Below the pieces are notes generated by a model, which searched no databases, was not told where the DNA came from, and saw only the letters and a program-made list of their open reading frames with translations. Positions 6,738-9,532 of a stretch of DNA of 9,532 nucleotides are shown piece after piece. The DNA comes from Bacteroidota bacterium. GTDB lineage: Bacteria; Bacteroidota; Bacteroidia; 2-12-FULL-35-15. Numbering within the stretch: the first letter of the stretch is position 1; every line of letters starts with the position of its first letter. A program made the translations under genes and the position numbers. The stretch is taken from positions 1-9,532 of the forward strand of contig JAPLDC010000005.1 in the NCBI GenBank assembly GCA_026391935.1. Direction: 5' to 3'.

Positions 6738-7166
6738 ATGTTACAGCCGAAAAGAACCAAATATAGAAAGATGCACAAAATGAAAATGAAAGGCAACGCG
6801 AAGCGTGGTGATCAACTTTCATTCGGTTCATTTGGATTAAAGGCAACTGAAGGATGCTGGGTTACAGCCCGTCAATTAGAAGCTGCAAGGATTGCAGTAA
6901 CACGTTTTATGAAACGTGAAGGTCAGATATGGATCCGTGTGTTCCCTGATAAACCGATTACATCTAAGCCTGCAGAGGTTCGTATGGGTAAAGGTAAAGG
7001 TGCTCCTGAATATTGGGTTGCCGTTGTGAAACCGGGTCGCATCATGTTTGAAGCAGAAGGTGTTCCGATGGAAGTTGCAAAAGAAGCATTACGTTTGGCT
7101 TCTCAGAAATTACCTCTTACAACAAAGTTTATTGTAAGAAGAGATTATGCAGCAGAAGCAAACTAA
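6738..7166 (+). CDS. rplP: Large ribosomal subunit protein uL16 (L16)
   Basis: L16 is a late-assembling 50S protein at the A-site, organising the docking of aminoacyl-tRNA elbows. The product has 142 residues. It begins MLQPKRTKYRKMHK and contains GDQLSFGSFGLKATEGCWVT (24-43, under the family pattern), then the loop VRMGKGKGAPEYWVA (81-95) near the CCA end of tRNA and the C-terminal helix EVAKEALRLASQKLP (72% through the protein onward). Arg82 corresponds to the E. coli Arg81 that YcfD hydroxylates; whether such an enzyme exists here cannot be told. The gene starts 45 nt after rpsC behind an A/T-rich leader. A TATAAT string in that leader is not convincing as a promoter in this phylum. Confidence 0.96.
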   Translation: MLQPKRTKYRKMHKMKMKGNAKRGDQLSFGSFGLKATEGCWVTARQLEAARIAVTRFMKREGQIWIRVFPDKPITSKPAEVRMGKGKGAPEYWVAVVKPGRIMFEAEGVPMEVAKEALRLASQKLPLTTKFIVRRDYAAEAN

Positions 7167-7203
7167 TCAAGAAATAAGAATTAATTAGACTATTTTTTAT
7201 AAA

Positions 7204-7407
7204 ATGAAACAAGAAGATATCAAACAACTTTCAACTGCTGATCTTAGCGATAGAATCAAAGAACAAAAAAATTCTTTGGCTAAACTAAAGTTGAATCATT
7301 CAGTATCTCCTATTGAAAATCCTGCAAGTATCACAGATAGCAGAAAAACAGTAGCAAGATTACAAACAGAACTTCGCTCAAGACAATTGGCTGAGGCTAA
7401 AAAATAA
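7204..7407 (+). CDS. rpmC: Large ribosomal subunit protein uL29 (L29)
   Basis: L29 is a small, two-helix 50S protein beside the tunnel exit, next to L23, where it helps form the landing site for ribosome-associated factors. The product has 67 residues, the usual length. It begins MKQEDIKQLSTADLSDRIKE and continues with a second helix SRKTVARLQTELRSRQLAE, matching the family's helix-turn-helix shape. The central loop VSPIENPASI resembles the family pattern of a Pro/Asn-containing turn between the helices. The start is preceded by ATTTTTTATAAA, with A at -3 and no Shine-Dalgarno. rpsQ starts 9 nt after the stop, so the two genes are probably translated together. Confidence 0.93.
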   Translation: MKQEDIKQLSTADLSDRIKEQKNSLAKLKLNHSVSPIENPASITDSRKTVARLQTELRSRQLAEAKK

Positions 7408-7416
7408 TTTCAAGCA

Positions 7417-7671
7417 ATGGAAAGAAATTTAAGAAAAGAAAAAGTTGGTACAGTTACTAGCAACAAAATGGATAAATCTATTGTTGTTTCAGTTGAACGT
7501 AAAGTAAAACATCCGAAATACGGTAAGTTTTTGAACAAAACAACAAAGTTTGTTGCTCATGATGATGCAAACACTTGCAATATCGGTGATACAGTAAAAA
7601 TTGTTGAGACTCGTCCTTTAAGCAAAAGTAAATGCTGGAGATTAGTTGAAGTAGTTGAAAGAGCGAAATAA
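7417..7671 (+). CDS. rpsQ: Small ribosomal subunit protein uS17 (S17)
   Basis: S17 is a primary 16S rRNA-binding protein of the 30S body with an OB fold. The product has 84 residues, normal for the family. It begins MERNLRKEKVGTVTSNKMDK, contains the strand segment SIVVSVERKVKHPKYGKF and then the family signature around GDTVKIVETRPLSKSKCWRLVEVVE, where the conserved Arg-Pro-Leu-Ser motif sits. It is the last gene of the S10 cluster; the 71-nt spacer to rplN marks the traditional S10/spc boundary. The start has G at -3 and no Shine-Dalgarno, 9 nt after rpmC. Confidence 0.96.
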   Translation: MERNLRKEKVGTVTSNKMDKSIVVSVERKVKHPKYGKFLNKTTKFVAHDDANTCNIGDTVKIVETRPLSKSKCWRLVEVVERAK

Positions 7672-7742
7672 TACGAAGTAAACTTTTTGGAGTGCGCTGA
7701 ATAAATTTATTTACCAACCCAAAATATAATTAAAATAATAAA

Positions 7743-8111
7743 ATGGTACAACAGGAATCAAGATTATTAGTTGCGGATAACAGCGGTGCAAAAGAAGTGC
7801 TCGTTATTCGTGTACTAGGTGGAACTAAAAAAAGATACGCTTCCATTGGTGATAAAGTAGTAGTTACTGTAAAGCATGCATTGCCTTCAGGTAACATTAA
7901 AAAGGGTGCAGTTTCTAAGGCGGTAGTTGTTAGAACTCGAAAAGAAGTTAGACGTGCTGATGGTTCATACATTCGTTTTGATGACAATGCTGTTGTTTTA
8001 TTGAATGCAACTGACGAATTAAGAGGTACTCGTATTTTTGGACCGGTTGCACGTGAATTAAGAGATAAGAATTTTATGAAAATCATTTCACTTGCTCCAG
8101 AAGTTCTGTAG
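7743..8111 (+). CDS. rplN: Large ribosomal subunit protein uL14 (L14)
   Basis: L14 sits at the subunit interface of the 50S, where it contacts 16S helix 44 in bridge B8 and is the binding site of the silencing factor RsfS in bacteria that have it. The product has 122 residues, the near-invariant family length. It shows LLVADNSGAKEVLVIRVLGG (8-27), the strand VKHALPSGNIKKGAVSKAVVVRT and the C-terminal signature GTRIFGPVARELR. It opens the spc cluster. The start at 7743 follows an A/T-rich leader without a Shine-Dalgarno. No convincing phylum-type promoter (TTTG then TAnnTTTG at about 19 nt) was found upstream, so it is probably read from the S10 transcript. rplX begins 19 nt downstream. Confidence 0.97.
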   Translation: MVQQESRLLVADNSGAKEVLVIRVLGGTKKRYASIGDKVVVTVKHALPSGNIKKGAVSKAVVVRTRKEVRRADGSYIRFDDNAVVLLNATDELRGTRIFGPVARELRDKNFMKIISLAPEVL

Positions 8112-8130
8112 GTGAATAATATATTTAAAA

Positions 8131-8457
8131 ATGAAAGTTAAATTACATATCAAAAAAAACGACTTAGTTAAAGTTCTTGCTGGCGACTCAAAAGGTCAAG
8201 AAGGAAAAGTTTTATCTATTGATAAAATAAAAAGTCGTGCAGTTGTTGAAGGAGTGAATTTAGTATCTAAACATACTAAGCCTGATGCAAAAAATCCTCA
8301 AGGTGGAATCATTAAAATGGAAGCATCAGTTCATGTTTCAAATTTAATGTTGATCGAGCCGGGAACAGGAAAAGTGACTCGTGTTGGTCGCAAAATAGAT
8401 GAAAAATCAAATAAATTAGTACGTTACTCAAAAAAGACAGGGGAGGTAATTAAATAA
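8131..8457 (+). CDS. rplX: Large ribosomal subunit protein uL24 (L24)
   Basis: L24 is an assembly initiator protein of the 50S that binds near the 5' end of 23S rRNA. The product has 108 residues. The N-terminal KOW motif is clear: KKNDLVKVLAGDSKGQEGKV (8-27), followed by GVNLVSKHTKPDAKNPQGGI and a conserved segment EASVHVSNLMLIEP. The end, TGEVIK, is encoded by codons that also form the ribosome binding site of rplE. The stop codon TAA overlaps the rplE ATG by one base (TAATG), a standard arrangement for translational coupling. In E. coli the rplX-rplE junction holds the S8 repressor site; no spacer exists here to hold a comparable structure. Confidence 0.96.
   Translation: MKVKLHIKKNDLVKVLAGDSKGQEGKVLSIDKIKSRAVVEGVNLVSKHTKPDAKNPQGGIIKMEASVHVSNLMLIEPGTGKVTRVGRKIDEKSNKLVRYSKKTGEVIK
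8442..8446 (+). promoter_or_regulatory. Shine-Dalgarno-like site of rplE inside rplX
   Basis: GGAGG, within AGGGGAGG at 8439-8446, ends 10 nt before the rplE ATG. It lies in the last codons of rplX (Gly-Glu-Val), so protein constraint may partly explain it. With the TAATG overlap it suggests reinitiation by ribosomes ending on rplX. Confidence 0.45.
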
Positions 8458-9014
8458 TGGCTTATTCACCACGCTTAAAAGACAAATATAAAGCGGACGT
8501 AGTTCCTGCTTTACAGAAAAAGTACGGTTACAGCAGTTCAATGCAAGTGCCAAAACTTCAAAAAATATGCCTTAATCAAGGTGTTGGAGACGCTGTTTCT
8601 GATAAAAAATTGATTGAAAGTGCTATTAAGGAAATGACTACAATCAGCGGACAAAAAGCTGTTTCTACTATTTCTAAAAAAGATATTTCTAACTTCAAAC
8701 TTCGTAAAGGAGTTCCAATCGGAGTAAGAGTTACTTTAAGAGGCGATATGATGTATGAGTTTTTAGATAGATTAATATCTGTTGCTTTGCCTCGTATTCG
8801 TGATTTTAGAGGAATCAATGATAAAGGTTTTGATGGAAGCGGAAACTATACATTAGGTGTTACTGAACAGATCATTTTCCCTGAAATTGATATTGATAAA
8901 GTAAGTAAGATCATGGGTATGGATATCACTTTCGTTACTACTGCTGATTCAGATGGAGAAGCTTTAGCATTGTTAAGTGAATTCGGATTACCTTTTAAGA
9001 ACCAAAAGAAATAA
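8457..9014 (+). CDS. rplE: Large ribosomal subunit protein uL5 (L5)
   Basis: L5 binds 5S rRNA with L18 in the central protuberance and contacts P-site tRNA and S13 across the subunit interface. The product has 185 residues, against 179 in E. coli. It begins MAYSPRLKDKYKADVVPAL, has VPKLQKICLNQGVGDA (the family's conserved strand and loop region), the central block ISNFKLRKGVPIGVRVTLRG, and the C-terminal segments LPRIRDFRGI and NYTLGVTEQIIFPEID. The ATG overlaps the rplX stop by one base and has a GGAGG site 10 nt upstream. The spacer that follows, 9015-9086, is the most unusual non-coding stretch in the window. Confidence 0.97.
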   Translation: MAYSPRLKDKYKADVVPALQKKYGYSSSMQVPKLQKICLNQGVGDAVSDKKLIESAIKEMTTISGQKAVSTISKKDISNFKLRKGVPIGVRVTLRGDMMYEFLDRLISVALPRIRDFRGINDKGFDGSGNYTLGVTEQIIFPEIDIDKVSKIMGMDITFVTTADSDGEALALLSEFGLPFKNQKK

Positions 9015-9027
9015 GAAATTAAGGATA

Positions 9028-9034
9028 AAGGAGG
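9028..9034 (+). promoter_or_regulatory. Strong Shine-Dalgarno sequence in the rplE-rpsN spacer
   Basis: AAGGAGG, inside the purine run AAAGGAGGGAGG at 9027-9038, is the closest match in the window to the full anti-Shine-Dalgarno complement. It is 52 nt from the rpsN ATG, too far to serve that gene directly, but 9 nt from ATG 9044, which opens an 11-codon frame. Confidence 0.5.
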
Positions 9035-9036
9035 GA

Positions 9037-9050
9037 GGATCAGATGATCC
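9037..9050 (+). promoter_or_regulatory. Small inverted repeat covering the micro-ORF start
   Basis: GGATCAGATGATCC contains GGATC and GATCC as a 5-bp stem around the 4-nt loop AGAT. It includes the ATG at 9044-9046 and lies directly after the purine-rich ribosome binding site, so folding would hide that start codon. The stem is short and may be chance. Confidence 0.3.
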
Positions 9051-9079
9051 AAAATCATAAATCCAAAATCATAAAATAA
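9044..9079 (+). CDS. Possible 11-residue leader peptide upstream of rpsN
   Basis: An ATG at 9044 opens the frame MIQNHKSKIIK and ends at TAA 9077-9079, 7 nt before the rpsN ATG. It has a strong ribosome binding site (AAGGAGG, 9-nt spacing), rare in this cluster, and the close stop would allow reinitiation at rpsN. The frame overlaps a perfect 14-bp tandem repeat, and the peptide is simply what that repeat encodes in this frame. No homology is recognised. It may be a translated coupling element, or the repeat may be a non-coding spacer with a chance start codon. Only the nucleotide arrangement supports it. Confidence 0.25.
   Translation: MIQNHKSKIIK
9047..9074 (+). repeat. Perfect tandem duplication of a 14-bp unit
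   Basis: ATCCAAAATCATAA occurs twice without a gap or mismatch, at 9047-9060 and 9061-9074. The unit length is not a multiple of three, so the two copies are read in different frames by the micro-ORF that covers them. A third copy does not follow. It may be slippage-derived or a member of a dispersed A/T-rich spacer repeat; one window cannot decide. Confidence 0.85.
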
Positions 9080-9086
9080 GAAAAGA

Positions 9087-9356
9087 ATGGCAAAAGAATC
9101 AATGAAAGCAAGAGAAGTTAAACGTAAGAAACTTGCTGATCTATACGCTGATAGAAGAGCTGCTTTGAAAGCTGCTGGAGATTCAGTAGGATTACAAAAA
9201 TTACCTAGAGCTTCATCGCCAACCCGTCAACGTAACCGTTGTAAATTAACAGGTCGTCCAAGAGGTTATATGCGTCAATTCGGTATTTCCCGTAACCAAT
9301 TCCGTGAAATGGTATTGGATGGTTTAATCCCGGGATTGACAAAATCAAGCTGGTAA
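9087..9356 (+). CDS. rpsN: Small ribosomal subunit protein uS14 (S14), zinc-free short form
   Basis: S14 joins the 30S head late, beside S3 and S10, near the A site. The product has 89 residues. It begins AKESMKAREVKRKKLADLY (2-20) and carries the signature LPRASSPTRQRNRCKLTGRP (39-58), then RGYMRQFGISRNQFREM (59-75) and the end GLTKSSW. Only one cysteine (Cys52) is present, so it lacks the two CxxC pairs of the zinc-binding form of about 61 residues and belongs to the C-minus class. It is shorter than E. coli S14 (101 residues) in the segment after residue 30, as in many C-minus proteins outside Proteobacteria. The ATG at 9087 has no adjacent Shine-Dalgarno; it follows the micro-ORF stop by 7 nt. 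Confidence 0.96.
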   Translation: MAKESMKAREVKRKKLADLYADRRAALKAAGDSVGLQKLPRASSPTRQRNRCKLTGRPRGYMRQFGISRNQFREMVLDGLIPGLTKSSW

Positions 9357-9393
9357 TTAGCTTACCCAAAGAATAAAGAGTATTAATGTATAA

Positions 9394-9413
9394 TTATCCT
9401 GCGTGCGGGATAA
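9394..9413 (+). promoter_or_regulatory. Hairpin in the rpsN-rpsH spacer
   Basis: TTATCCTG (9394-9401) pairs with CGGGATAA (9406-9413) around the loop CGTG, an 8-bp stem with one G-U pair; this GC-containing patch stands out in an A/T-rich 75-nt spacer. An outer ATG/CAT helix (9386-9388 with 9414-9416) is possible with a 5-nt bulge. The hairpin ends 18 nt before the rpsH ATG and is not followed by a T-run, so it is not an intrinsic terminator. S8 is the repressor of the spc operon in E. coli, so autogenous control is one idea, but no S8-site match is claimed. Confidence 0.45.
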
Positions 9414-9431
9414 CATATAAAACCAAAAAAA

Positions 9432-9532
9432 ATGACAGATACAATTGCAGATTACCTCACTAGAGTGAGAAATGCTATCAAAGCAAACCACAGAATCGTA
9501 GAAATTCCTTCTTCTAATCTTAAGAAAGAAAT
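9432..9532 (+). CDS. rpsH: Small ribosomal subunit protein uS8 (S8), 5' part only
   Basis: The frame opens at ATG 9432 after ACCAAAAAAA and runs off the right edge, giving 33 residues of about 130. The visible sequence MTDTIADYLTRVRNAIKA followed by NHRIVEIPSSNLKKE is the S8 N-terminus, in which the DxIADxLTRxRNA pattern and the Pro-Ser-S-x-LKK turn are family hallmarks. S8 is a primary 16S rRNA-binding protein of the 30S central domain. Its place after rpsN is the standard spc order; rplF, rplR and rpsE would be expected next. There is no Shine-Dalgarno, and a hairpin lies 18 nt upstream. Confidence 0.96.
   Translation, partial: MTDTIADYLTRVRNAIKANHRIVEIPSSNLKKE

Noticed and set aside
7672..7742. 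Possible promoter or structured element in the rpsQ-rplN spacer: TTTG at 7686-7689, TAAATTTA at 7702-7709, a 12-bp A/T palindrome at 7700-7711, and TTTTGG/CCAAAA arms at 7685-7690 and 7719-7724.
   Set aside because: The TTTG to TA spacing is 12 nt instead of about 19, and the -7 box lacks its final G. The palindrome and the distant arms are low-complexity and expected in such A/T-rich DNA. Without transcript or conservation data it does not meet the standard for a feature.
7730..8086. A 118-codon minus-strand open frame opposite rplN.
   Set aside because: It is a shadow of the certain L14 gene; the product has no recognisable family features, and all other minus-strand frames here are likewise antisense to conserved genes.

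Overview
The window is one continuous run of plus-strand translation genes: the end of a str cluster (rpsG, fusA), the S10 cluster (rpsJ, rplC, rplD, rplW, rplB, rpsS, rplV, rpsC, rplP, rpmC, rpsQ) and the first half of the spc cluster (rplN, rplX, rplE, rpsN, rpsH). rpsG is cut by the left edge and rpsH by the right edge. The DNA is AT-rich. Several traits point to a member of Bacteroidota: fusA is followed directly by rpsJ with no tuf between them, nearly all starts lack a Shine-Dalgarno sequence and sit behind A-rich leaders, and S10, L3, L22, L2 and the 89-residue zinc-free S14 resemble that phylum's proteins. I cannot place it more finely.

Layout: 2-238 is the S7 C-terminus and 258-2321 is elongation factor G. 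2350-7671 holds eleven ribosomal protein genes from S10 to S17, and 7743-9532 holds L14, L24, L5, S14 and the start of S8. Spacers run from a 1-nt overlap (rplX/rplE) to 75 nt (rpsN-rpsH). No gap reaches 300 nt, and I found no terminator, RNA gene, mobile element or CRISPR array. Everything fits one long transcription unit, or a few overlapping ones, making the decoding centre (S7, S10, S19, S3, S17, S14, S8), the peptidyl-transferase and exit-tunnel proteins (L2, L3, L4, L16, L22, L23, L29, L24), L5, L14 and the translocase.

Two things stand out. First, the fusA product appears to lack about 19 residues at the end of its GTPase domain, including the G5 (SA-type) guanine-binding motif, through a clean in-frame gap near 993-1001. 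The rest of the protein looks well conserved. This is either a real and functionally puzzling deletion, perhaps tolerated because of a second EF-G, or a sequence/assembly error. Second, the rplE-rpsN spacer carries a near-perfect Shine-Dalgarno sequence at correct distance from an 11-codon micro-ORF, a hairpin over its start codon and a perfect 14-bp tandem repeat, in a cluster where canonical ribosome binding sites are otherwise almost absent. Smaller hairpins in the rpsN-rpsH, rplW-rplB and rplB-rpsS spacers are candidates for regulatory or processing elements.
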